Below, piece by piece: positions 1 through 5,684 of a stretch of DNA of 10,586 nt (positions are counted from its first letter, which is position 1; every line of letters starts with the position of its first letter). Where the stretch lies: contig JADZET010000121.1 in assembly GCA_020850375.1 (NCBI GenBank), forward strand, positions 1 through 10,586, given 5' to 3'. Below the pieces are notes generated by a model. The model was not told the DNA's origin, made no database searches, and was given only the letters and a program-made list of their open reading frames with translations. A program made the translations under genes and the position numbers. This DNA comes from Phycisphaeraceae bacterium. GTDB taxonomy: Bacteria > Planctomycetota > Phycisphaerae > Phycisphaerales > Phycisphaeraceae.

Positions 1-127
1 GGCCACCCGCTTCCGCCGCCTGGCCAAGGACTACGAACGCCTGCCGACCACCGTCGCCGCCCTGCACTGGGTCGTCTTCGCCTGCCTCATGCTCGTTCAG
101 ATGTTCTCAAGTGCATAACACGCTCTA
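1..127 (+). mobile_element. Right end of an insertion sequence (partial)
   Basis: This runs from the transposase tail to the point where flanking coding sequence seems to resume. After the stop codon comes a short AT-rich tail and then CTAA at 125-128, which fits the YTAR target preference known for part of the IS5 family. The left end and the second target copy are outside the window, so the exact boundary is inferred and could be off by several bases. Confidence 0.4.
2..118 (+). CDS. IS5-like transposase, C-terminal end (partial)
   Basis: The frame from base 2 gives 38 residues, beginning ATRFRRLAKDYERLP and ending LMLVQMFSSA before TAA at 116-118. The RFRRLAKDYERLP stretch followed by a hydrophobic LHWVVFACLML helix is the usual C-terminus of IS5-family DDE transposases. 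The catalytic domain lies left of the window, so activity cannot be judged. The stop is followed within about ten bases by what looks like the right end of the element and then by an unrelated HTH-like reading frame, consistent with an insertion into that gene. The family call rests on this short tail only; another DDE transposase family with a similar tail is possible. Confidence 0.75.
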   Translation, partial: ATRFRRLAKDYERLPTTVAALHWVVFACLMLVQMFSSA

Positions 128-463
128 AGCGCGGAGGAGATCGCGAATCGGATCTCAAAATCACTCAGCGAAAGCGTCATCATCAAGCGGATCAGGGCCA
201 TGGTCCGCAAGGGCCTGCCGATCGAGCACTCACGCACGCACGGCTACTACCGCAAAGATGCACCCCCACCAGGGATGTCGGAGGGATGTCGCGCTCCTAT
301 CGCGGGGATTCAAAAACTGTCTCCTTCGTGCAACACTCCTTCCATCACACCAATCTTCGCCCTCGAGGACTCCCATGCAGTTCCAGACTCTTCCCATCAC
401 CCAAATCAACCCCGCCACGTACAACCCACGCGTGGATCTTCAGCCCGGCGACCCGCGCTATGA
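122..463 (+). pseudogene. Remnant of a small helix-turn-helix protein gene
   Basis: The frame open after the transposase stop reads LSAEEIANRISKSLSES, then IIKRIRAMVRKGLPIE and HGYYR (about 125-262). This resembles the small winged HTH proteins of phages and mobile elements, which often show an 'EIA..', 'R.LR..GLPI' and 'GY.R' pattern. There is no start codon before the HTH: the first ATG (200) lies inside it, so the N-terminus is missing, probably removed by the insertion sequence to the left. After about 270 the translation becomes Pro/Ser-rich and unconvincing, and the frame overlaps the start of the methyltransferase gene, so the true end may be well before the stop at 461-463. It lies directly upstream of the phage genes and may once have been their regulator. 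Confidence 0.4.
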
Positions 464-1790
464 CCGGTTGGCCAAGAGCATCGATGAGTTCGGCCTGGTT
501 GAGCCCTTGGTTTGGAACCAGCGGTCGGGCAACCTCGTTGGCGGTCACCAGCGGCTTAAGATCCTCGTGGCCCGTGGCGATACCGAGGTCCAGGTGGTCG
601 CGGTGGACCTGCCGCCCGAGCGGGAAAAAGCCCTCAACCTGGCCCTGAACAAGATCCAGGGCGACTGGGACCTGCAGAAGCTGAACGACCTTTTGCAGGA
701 ACTGATTCAGATCCCTGACCTGGACCTGGAACTCACCGGATTCGACCTGGATGAGAGCCAGGACATCCTGGCCGAGGTACTCGACGGTGCGGGGATCGGT
801 AGGGGGGAGGAGTTTGACGTCGAGGCGGAGCTAGCGGCTGCGGGACCTGTGGTGACCAAGCCCGGCGATCTGCTTGTGCTGGGCGTGGATCCTGCTCGTC
901 AACACCGGCTGCTTTGCGGCGACTGCACGGACGCCGCGCAGGTTCGCCGGTTGATGGATGGCCAGTTGGCGGCCCTGTTCGCCACCGACCCGCCCTATTT
1001 GGTGGACTACGACGGGACGAACCACCCCGGGTCGAAGCAGGCCAAGACCAGGCGTGGCGCCCTTAAGGACGGGTCAGCCAGCCATGGCGTGACCTGGGAC
1101 GACGCCAGCGCCAACCCCGACCTCTACGACCGTTTTGTGCGGGCTGCCGTTGCCGAGGCCATTGCCTCGCACGCCGCCTGGTACTGCTGGCACGCCTCGC
1201 GCCGTCAGGCCATGCTCGAGCAGGCCTGGAACATCCACGGCGCCTTCGTCCACACCCAGATCATCTGGGTCAAGAACCGCGCTGTGCCGACGCGCGCATG
1301 GTACTTCTGGCAGCACGAGCCCTGCCTGATGGGTTGGCTCAAGGGGCATATGCCGCGCCGCGTCGATAAGCGGCATCTCTCGACGGTCTGGAGCTTCGAC
1401 ACATTGTCCAACGGAGCTGAGCGGCCGGACCATCCCACGCCCAAACCGCCTGAACTCTTTGAGATCCCCCTGCGTCAGCACACCCGGCCGGGTGAGATTG
1501 CCTATGAGCCATTTGCCGGTTCAGGCACCCAGTTCATCGCGGCCGAGCGCCTGGGCCGGCGGTGCTATGGCCTGGAGATCAGCCCGCGCTACTGCGACCT
1601 GATCGTCCGGCGGTACATCGCCTTTGTCGGAGAGTATGCCGTGCCCCCGGAAGTGGCGGCTCGCTACCGTCGACGTGACGTGAGAGTGACCCGTAAACGT
1701 CGCGGCGGTGGCGATCCAACCCCGCACCCCCTGGCCTCACTGGCCTCATCCGACGCCAACCGAGGAGGATCGCATCATGAAGCGCCTTAA
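375..1790 (+). CDS. ParB-like domain fused to a DNA methyltransferase (phage type)
   Basis: 471 aa from the ATG at 375, chosen because GAGGA (365-369) sits five bases upstream and the protein then begins at once with the ParB-like domain; the open frame extends back to 258 with nothing recognisable. Residues 1-120 match the ParB/Srx nuclease-like fold: a 'SIDEFGLVEPLVW' helix region and the VGGHQRL motif at 55-61. The C-terminal half is an N6-adenine or N4-cytosine methyltransferase of beta order: motif IV DPPY at 205-208 comes before the SAM-binding EPFAGSGT motif at 378-385, followed by GLEISPRYCDLIV. This fusion is common in prophages next to terminase genes, where it methylates phage or host DNA. 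No restriction enzyme gene is nearby, so it looks like an orphan methylase. The target sequence cannot be read from the protein. Its 3' end overlaps the next gene by 14 bp, suggesting one transcript. Confidence 0.88.
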   Translation: MQFQTLPITQINPATYNPRVDLQPGDPRYDRLAKSIDEFGLVEPLVWNQRSGNLVGGHQRLKILVARGDTEVQVVAVDLPPEREKALNLALNKIQGDWDLQKLNDLLQELIQIPDLDLELTGFDLDESQDILAEVLDGAGIGRGEEFDVEAELAAAGPVVTKPGDLLVLGVDPARQHRLLCGDCTDAAQVRRLMDGQLAALFATDPPYLVDYDGTNHPGSKQAKTRRGALKDGSASHGVTWDDASANPDLYDRFVRAAVAEAIASHAAWYCWHASRRQAMLEQAWNIHGAFVHTQIIWVKNRAVPTRAWYFWQHEPCLMGWLKGHMPRRVDKRHLSTVWSFDTLSNGAERPDHPTPKPPELFEIPLRQHTRPGEIAYEPFAGSGTQFIAAERLGRRCYGLEISPRYCDLIVRRYIAFVGEYAVPPEVAARYRRRDVRVTRKRRGGGDPTPHPLASLASSDANRGGSHHEAP

Positions 1791-2439
1791 ACTCATCGAA
1801 GCCGCCGCGCCCGAGCGGGGCGCTCTGGCCATCCTCAAGGACCTGAGACAGGGGACAGGCAATCCCCGTGATTTATCCACCCAGGACCGGCGTCTCTGCG
1901 TCATGCACCTGGGCACCGAGGGTCTTTCGATTGCCGAGATCGCCAAAATCCTCGACGTGAGCGAGAGGACCATCCACCGCGACCGCAGGGTCAACCAGGA
2001 AGAGAATGCCCTGCAACACGATCCTCGTCTGGCCGGACTCATGGCCGGACGGCTCGTGGCCGAGGCGGATTTGGTTATGCAGCGGATCCGTCGGGTCACA
2101 CGCGACGCCAAGACGCTTCCCGCCGTGAAGGTTGAGGGTGAAAAGGCCTGCTTCGACGTCGTCGATCGCCTGGTGGCGCGCTTGCAGTTCCTGGGCTATT
2201 TGCCGACCGCGGCCCAGCGATTTGAGGCTGACATCCGTCAGACCTCGGAGTTGATCCCCGGCTACGACCAACTCCATGAGGAGGTCGATAACCTCCTGGT
2301 GATCGCTCGCCGTGAGGGCAACGCTCTCCAGATCGAACACATCCAGGAACTGTCGAAACGGCTCAACCAGGCTGAACTTGTCGAACAGGTCCAGGAGACC
2401 AAGGCAATCTTGACGTCTGGGCCGGGAGAGGCGCCATGA
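1777..2439 (+). CDS. HTH protein, probable terminase small subunit
   Basis: 220 aa from ATG 1777, preceded by a strong ribosome-binding site GAGGAGGA (1762-1769). A longer frame from 1708 exists but lacks a good site and lies inside the methyltransferase gene. Residues 49-71 form a clear helix-turn-helix (LSIAEIAKILDVSERTIHRD). The remainder is charged and mostly helical, with likely coiled-coil stretches near 165-210. Its stop overlaps the start of the large terminase gene in an ATGA, indicating translational coupling. Small terminase subunits bind the phage packaging site through such an HTH and hand the DNA to the large subunit; the role is inferred mainly from position and the HTH. A plain phage regulator is the alternative. 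Confidence 0.65.
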   Translation: MKRLKLIEAAAPERGALAILKDLRQGTGNPRDLSTQDRRLCVMHLGTEGLSIAEIAKILDVSERTIHRDRRVNQEENALQHDPRLAGLMAGRLVAEADLVMQRIRRVTRDAKTLPAVKVEGEKACFDVVDRLVARLQFLGYLPTAAQRFEADIRQTSELIPGYDQLHEEVDNLLVIARREGNALQIEHIQELSKRLNQAELVEQVQETKAILTSGPGEAP

Positions 2440-4067
2440 CCATCCGGCTCGACTATAGGCCAATCCTCGTCCAGGAACTAACCCGACGGCGTCGCCTGCT
2501 CGCCGAGGAGTCACCCCAGGCCTTTGCGCAGACGTACCTACGTCACCATTTCGTTCTGCCGCCGTCGCGGATGCACGAAGAGATCTTTGCCCTGTTGGCC
2601 CAGGCCACAAAAGAGCGGGCCATGAAGCTGGCCATCGCCGCCCCGCGCGGGCACGCCAAGACCACCGTCGTCAGCTTCGCCTATGTCCTGTGGTCGATGC
2701 TCACCGGCCGTGAACCCTTCGTACTGCTGATCTCGGCCACGAGCGAGCAGGCGGGCCAGTTGCTGATGAACGTCCGGCGGGAATTGACGGACAACGAAAG
2801 ACTCCTCCAGGACTACCCCGAGATCTGCCTGCCCCTGCGGCAGGGCCGCGGGCCCGTGATCGCCAAGGCCCATCACCTGGTCCTGCCCAACGACACCTGC
2901 TTGCGTGTCCTGGGCTCGGGTCAGGGCCTGCGTGGCATGAAGCACCGCCAGAATCGGCCGAGCTTGATAATCTGCGATGACCTTGAGGACCTGGAGCAGG
3001 CCCAGTCCGAGGAACTACGCCAAAAGCTCCTCCACTGGCTGACCAGCACGCTGCTCAAGGCCGGCCAACCCCAAACCAACATCATCGTCGCCGGCACGGT
3101 GCTGCACCACGACTCGCTGCTGGCCCAGATGACCCACACCCGCCCACGCCGCGATCAGCTTGGCGGCTGGCGGAGTCGAGTGTACCAAGCTGTTGAATCC
3201 TTCAGCATCCGCCCCGAACTCTGGCAGCAATGGGAGCAAATCCGCATCGGAGAACAGGAACACGAAGGCCAATCCGGCCCAGCCGCATCGGAAGCTTTCT
3301 TCCAGGCCAACCAGGCCGCCATGCTCGAGGGAACCCGCGTCCTCTGGCCGGAGCTTGAGGATTATGCCAAGCTCATGGCCATGCGCGTCGACGAAGGGTA
3401 CACCGTCTTTCAGACCGAGAAGCAGAACCAGCCGCTCGACCCGAGCTGTTGCGTCTTTAGGCGTGAACTGTTCCGTTACTGGGATGACCCCACGCCAGAC
3501 CGAGGCGCTCAACCCTATTATGCCGACGTAGCGGAGCTGATCTCGGCGCTAGATTACCACGCCAGGTTCTATGGAGCCTGCGACCCTAGCTTGGGCAAGC
3601 GTAACCTCCAAGGCGACTATGGCGCCATCATCACCCTCGTCAAACACAAAGAAACCAACGTCCTGTACGTCATTGACGCGGACATCGCCAAACGCAGCCC
3701 CGATGAACTGATCGAGCGGATCATCCAGCAGCGACGCATCTACGACTTCGACCGCTTCGCCATCGAGACCAACCATTTCCAGGAGTTGCTGGCCGATCAA
3801 CTCAAGCGACGTGCGGAGGCGGCGGGGTTTTACCTCCACCTCGAAAAGATCACCGCTCGAGCCAACAAGCGAGCCCGCATCGAGGGCCTCGAGCCCCTGA
3901 TCGCTCAGGGCATGATCCGCTTCTCCCGCCGGCACACGCTCTTGCTCGATCAACTCTTCCAGTTCCCCTTGGCCAAACACGACGACGGCCCCGACGCCCT
4001 GGAGATGGCCGTCAACGCGGCCATTCGGCCAATACCGACCATCCAGGAAATCTCGCTAATGGCCTAA
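2436..4067 (+). CDS. Phage terminase large subunit (DNA-packaging ATPase/nuclease)
   Basis: 543 aa, starting at an ATG that overlaps the upstream stop, with GGGAGAGG just ahead. The N-terminal ATPase has a Walker A-type loop APRGHAKTT at 69-77, a Walker B strand LIICDDLED at 177-184, and a coupling-motif region IIVAGTVLHHDS at 216-227. The C-terminal half is an RNase H-like nuclease: ACDPSLGK around D383, FAIETN around E444, and the closing acidic cluster HDDGPDALE at 515-523. All expected acidic residues are present and the length is normal for the family, so it appears intact. The protein would power DNA translocation into a prohead and cut concatemers. No portal gene follows: after the stop comes a non-coding stretch and a non-phage gene, so the packaging module is isolated and may be a decayed prophage, a satellite or a domesticated remnant. 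Confidence 0.92.
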   Translation: MTIRLDYRPILVQELTRRRRLLAEESPQAFAQTYLRHHFVLPPSRMHEEIFALLAQATKERAMKLAIAAPRGHAKTTVVSFAYVLWSMLTGREPFVLLISATSEQAGQLLMNVRRELTDNERLLQDYPEICLPLRQGRGPVIAKAHHLVLPNDTCLRVLGSGQGLRGMKHRQNRPSLIICDDLEDLEQAQSEELRQKLLHWLTSTLLKAGQPQTNIIVAGTVLHHDSLLAQMTHTRPRRDQLGGWRSRVYQAVESFSIRPELWQQWEQIRIGEQEHEGQSGPAASEAFFQANQAAMLEGTRVLWPELEDYAKLMAMRVDEGYTVFQTEKQNQPLDPSCCVFRRELFRYWDDPTPDRGAQPYYADVAELISALDYHARFYGACDPSLGKRNLQGDYGAIITLVKHKETNVLYVIDADIAKRSPDELIERIIQQRRIYDFDRFAIETNHFQELLADQLKRRAEAAGFYLHLEKITARANKRARIEGLEPLIAQGMIRFSRRHTLLLDQLFQFPLAKHDDGPDALEMAVNAAIRPIPTIQEISLMA

Positions 4068-4122
4068 GCCTCTTGATGCTGTCTGTCGAATGGCTATCAG
4101 GTTGCAGGCCCTTGGAATTTAC

Positions 4123-4150
4123 TTGACAGTTTCCTCCGTCGGTTTACCAT
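4123..4150 (+). promoter_or_regulatory. Sigma-70-type promoter
   Basis: A perfect -35 box TTGACA (4123-4128) is followed after 16 bp by TACCAT (4145-4150, four of six matches to TATAAT). The predicted start is near 4157. It lies after the terminase stop and before a hairpin-rich region ending in a terminator, so it most likely drives that RNA rather than the membrane-protein gene further on. Confidence 0.55.
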
Positions 4151-4156
4151 GGGAAT

Positions 4157-4401
4157 GGCCATCGAACTCTTTTAACAGGAGTCACTTACAACCCACTGGC
4201 CGGCCTAACGCCGGCGGACATCCAGACGACGCGCGAGCGTCAAGAGCTGCTTCCCGAAAATCGCCAGCCAGAGCCTACAGCCCTGGAAATCTACGCAAGC
4301 GGCGCTTGCGCCGCGCCCCGCAAGGGGCGTCGGCCATGTGCTGTTTCGTAGGCCCTCTGGCGAGGGTTCGGGAGCAGTCGTGGTGCGACGCTCCTTTTTT
4401 T
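4157..4401 (+). ncRNA. Candidate structured small RNA of unknown function
   Basis: About 245 nt between a promoter and an intrinsic terminator, with no intact ORF. Visible hairpins in order: GCCGGC-CTAAC-GCCGGC (4199-4215); GACGC-GCGA-GCGTC (4228-4241, a GNRA loop); GCGGCGC-TT-GCGCCGC (4299-4314) or, as an exclusive alternative, CGCAAGC-GGC-GCTTGCG (4294-4310); CGCCCC-GCAA-GGGGCG (4314-4329, a GNRA loop); CCCTC-TGGC-GAGGG (4353-4366); then the terminator. It does not resemble tmRNA, RNase P RNA or SRP RNA. One frame (4127-4351) reads plausible protein for about 40 residues (YNPLAGLTPADIQ..., RERQELLPENRQPEP) but has no ATG, GTG or TTG start, so a remnant phage coding sequence is the main alternative. 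GC-rich DNA also forms hairpins by chance. Confidence 0.35.
4371..4401 (+). terminator. Rho-independent terminator
   Basis: Stem GGAGC/GCTCC (4371-4375 with 4390-4394), one bulged A (4376), then GTCG/CGAC (4377-4380 with 4386-4389) around a TGGTG loop, followed directly by seven T (4395-4401). It would end transcription from the promoter at 4123, and any read-through from the terminase operon, before the downstream membrane-protein gene. Confidence 0.8.
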
Positions 4402-4489
4402 GTGGCGTCTAGTCACCCTCCACGACACGACCCGCAACCCGATCGGCCAACGTGGCCGTTACTTTGATCCCCTTTCCCAGGAGCCCGTC

Positions 4490-5431
4490 ATGACCCGAGT
4501 CACCCCCGAGCCCGCTGCCCCCACCGTCAACGTCAACCTGCCACGCCGAGGCTCCAGCTTGGGCGTGGCCTCAATAGTCCTAGGAGCATTGGCGTTCCTG
4601 ATCTGCTGGATCCCGCTGTTGGGCGCCCTGGGCATCCCTCTAAGTGGACTCGGTCTGCTCCTGGGCATGCTAGGCCTGATCATCGCCCTCTTCCATCGCG
4701 GGTCAGGTGTAGGCTTCTGCGTAGCGGGCATGGCGATTTGCGGGCTGTCGCTCTTCTTGGCCGTGACGGTGACCAAGGCCGTGGTCACCAGCATCCAGGA
4801 GGTAAGCAATAGCACCCGCCAGCAGGCCATTGAGGATCAGTCGACGCACCAGGAAGTTGTGCCCGGCAAAGCCCCAGCCACGCACCCCAGTGCTCCCTCA
4901 CCGGAGCCGGTGGTGCCCGCACCTTCGACCCCCTCGCCCACCACACCAACTGCGGAGCCCGAGGTCACCTGGGCCCCCGCGACATCCCCCGTCCGGCAAG
5001 GGGACGTGCAAGTGCGTGTCGTCTCCGTCCGTGTGGACAAGGTGGCCCTGCAGAGCCCCTTCAGCGAGGGAGGCAGCCTGACCAAGGAATCCTTGCTGGC
5101 CATCACCCTTGAACTGACCAACGTCAGCCAGAACCGCAAGCTCGATTACCACACCTGGGCCGGAGCGGACTTCACGGTTGAGCGGGACTACGCCACCTTA
5201 CAGGACAACTTCGGCAACACCTACCGCCGGATCGGCTTTGGCTTGACCACCCAGCCAATCGGACGAACCGAGCAAGCATCCCTGTACCCAGGCAAGGCTC
5301 AGACCGACGTGTTGGTCTTTGAGGAGCCAGTGGCGGGGGTGGAGTATCTGAACCTCGAGCTGCCCGCGGCCAACTTCGGCGGAACGGGCATGATCCGCCT
5401 GCGGGTGCCGGCGTCGATGATCCAGCGATAG
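4490..5431 (+). CDS. Membrane protein with DUF4190-like N-terminus and DUF4352-like C-terminus
   Basis: 313 aa from ATG 4490, chosen for the ribosome-binding site CAGGAG (4478-4483) six bases upstream; the frame is open further back to 4400 without a site. After a short polar N-terminus, residues 22-96 hold hydrophobic, Gly-rich membrane segments (roughly 24-46, 48-68 and 74-96) in the style of DUF4190 proteins. Residues 125-168 are a Pro/Thr/Ser-rich linker. Residues 170-312 alternate hydrophobic and polar residues and include LLAITLELTNVSQNRKLDY and LYPGKAQTDVLVFEEP, typical of the DUF4352 or related Ig-like beta domain found in surface-exposed lipoproteins. The expected layout is a membrane anchor with the beta domain outside the cytoplasm. 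Function is unknown. An inverted repeat CGGCC-AACGT-GGCCG (4444-4458) precedes the ribosome-binding site and could be an operator. Nothing links it functionally to the phage or CRISPR genes. Confidence 0.75.
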   Translation: MTRVTPEPAAPTVNVNLPRRGSSLGVASIVLGALAFLICWIPLLGALGIPLSGLGLLLGMLGLIIALFHRGSGVGFCVAGMAICGLSLFLAVTVTKAVVTSIQEVSNSTRQQAIEDQSTHQEVVPGKAPATHPSAPSPEPVVPAPSTPSPTTPTAEPEVTWAPATSPVRQGDVQVRVVSVRVDKVALQSPFSEGGSLTKESLLAITLELTNVSQNRKLDYHTWAGADFTVERDYATLQDNFGNTYRRIGFGLTTQPIGRTEQASLYPGKAQTDVLVFEEPVAGVEYLNLELPAANFGGTGMIRLRVPASMIQR

Positions 5432-5497
5432 CAACTCTTACGGACCGTCCAAGGCTGGCATGGCAATTACGGGAAGAAATGGCAAAGTCTCGGCGTG

Positions 5498-5517
5498 CTT
5501 AGAACCTAGGCTCTAAG
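5498..5517. repeat. 20-bp imperfect palindrome
   Basis: CTTAGA-A-CCTAGG-C-TCTAAG is symmetric over 20 bp except for one A/C pair. It lies between the membrane-protein stop and the tracrRNA terminator. There is no T-run, so it is not a classical terminator; it could be a protein-binding site. No function can be assigned. Confidence 0.4.
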
Positions 5518-5527
5518 GCGGAGGCGC

Positions 5528-5556
5528 AAAAAAAGACGCTCCAACTGGGGAGCGTC
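5528..5556 (-). terminator. Rho-independent terminator of tracrRNA
   Basis: Read on the - strand: a perfect 8-bp stem GACGCTCC/GGAGCGTC around a CCAGTT loop (5556-5535), followed by seven T (5534-5528). It also forms the 3' stem of the tracrRNA. Confidence 0.93.
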
Positions 5557-5640
5557 AAGGTCGCCGTAAGGCGGTTCCTTGGGCGAACGAAAGTCCGCTT
5601 TACTGTGACAATTGCGGGCAATCGTCGCTCAGATACACTA
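5528..5640 (-). ncRNA. tracrRNA of the type II-C CRISPR system
   Basis: On the - strand, from a predicted start at 5639-5640 to the U-run at 5528, about 113 nt. The 5' part (5639-5602) is the anti-repeat: the first 20 nt are fully complementary to the crRNA repeat, and pairing continues to the end of the repeat with two mismatches, a 2-nt bulge (5610-5611) and two G:U pairs. Next come hairpin GCGGAC-UUUC-GUUCGC (5598-5583), a second hairpin with CGCC/GGCG (5573-5562) extended by an outer AAGG/CCUU pairing, and the terminator. The layout of anti-repeat, nexus-like stem and terminal stem matches known II-C tracrRNAs. It pairs with crRNA, is normally trimmed by host RNase III, and forms the Cas9 guide complex. 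It is divergent from cas9, with the start sites only about 45 bp from the cas9 ATG. Confidence 0.93.
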
Positions 5641-5645
5641 GCAAC

Positions 5646-5674
5646 ATTGTACCAGTAGGGGCGGGGCGTGTAAA
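5646..5674 (-). promoter_or_regulatory. tracrRNA promoter
   Basis: On the - strand, -35 TTTACA (5674-5669, five of six consensus) and -10 TACAAT (5651-5646, five of six) are separated by exactly 17 bp, and the -10 is extended by TGG. Transcription would begin at 5639-5640, right at the first base of the anti-repeat. The -35 overlaps the cas9 ribosome-binding region on the other strand. Confidence 0.85.
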
Positions 5675-5684
5675 GGGGTCAGTT

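Noticed and set aside
258..374. Upstream extension of the methyltransferase frame
   Set aside because: The extra 39 residues have no ParB-like content, and the ATG at 375 has a well-placed GAGGA.
1873..2610. 245-aa open frame on the - strand
   Set aside because: It is antisense to the small terminase gene and the start of the large one; both have clear sense-strand motifs and ribosome-binding sites.
4149..4175. Short leader peptide MGMAIELF
   Set aside because: Its ATG overlaps the -10 box of the predicted promoter, so it would precede the transcript start.
4127..4351. Start-less frame with protein-like text (YNPLAGLTPADIQ and following), possibly a portal remnant
   Set aside because: There is no start codon other than CTG, and the second half is encoded by hairpins. 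It is kept only as the alternative to the RNA candidate.
4090..4467. 125-aa open frame on the + strand
   Set aside because: Arg/Pro/Ser-rich with no domain signal. It runs through hairpins and a terminator, as expected of non-coding GC-rich sequence.
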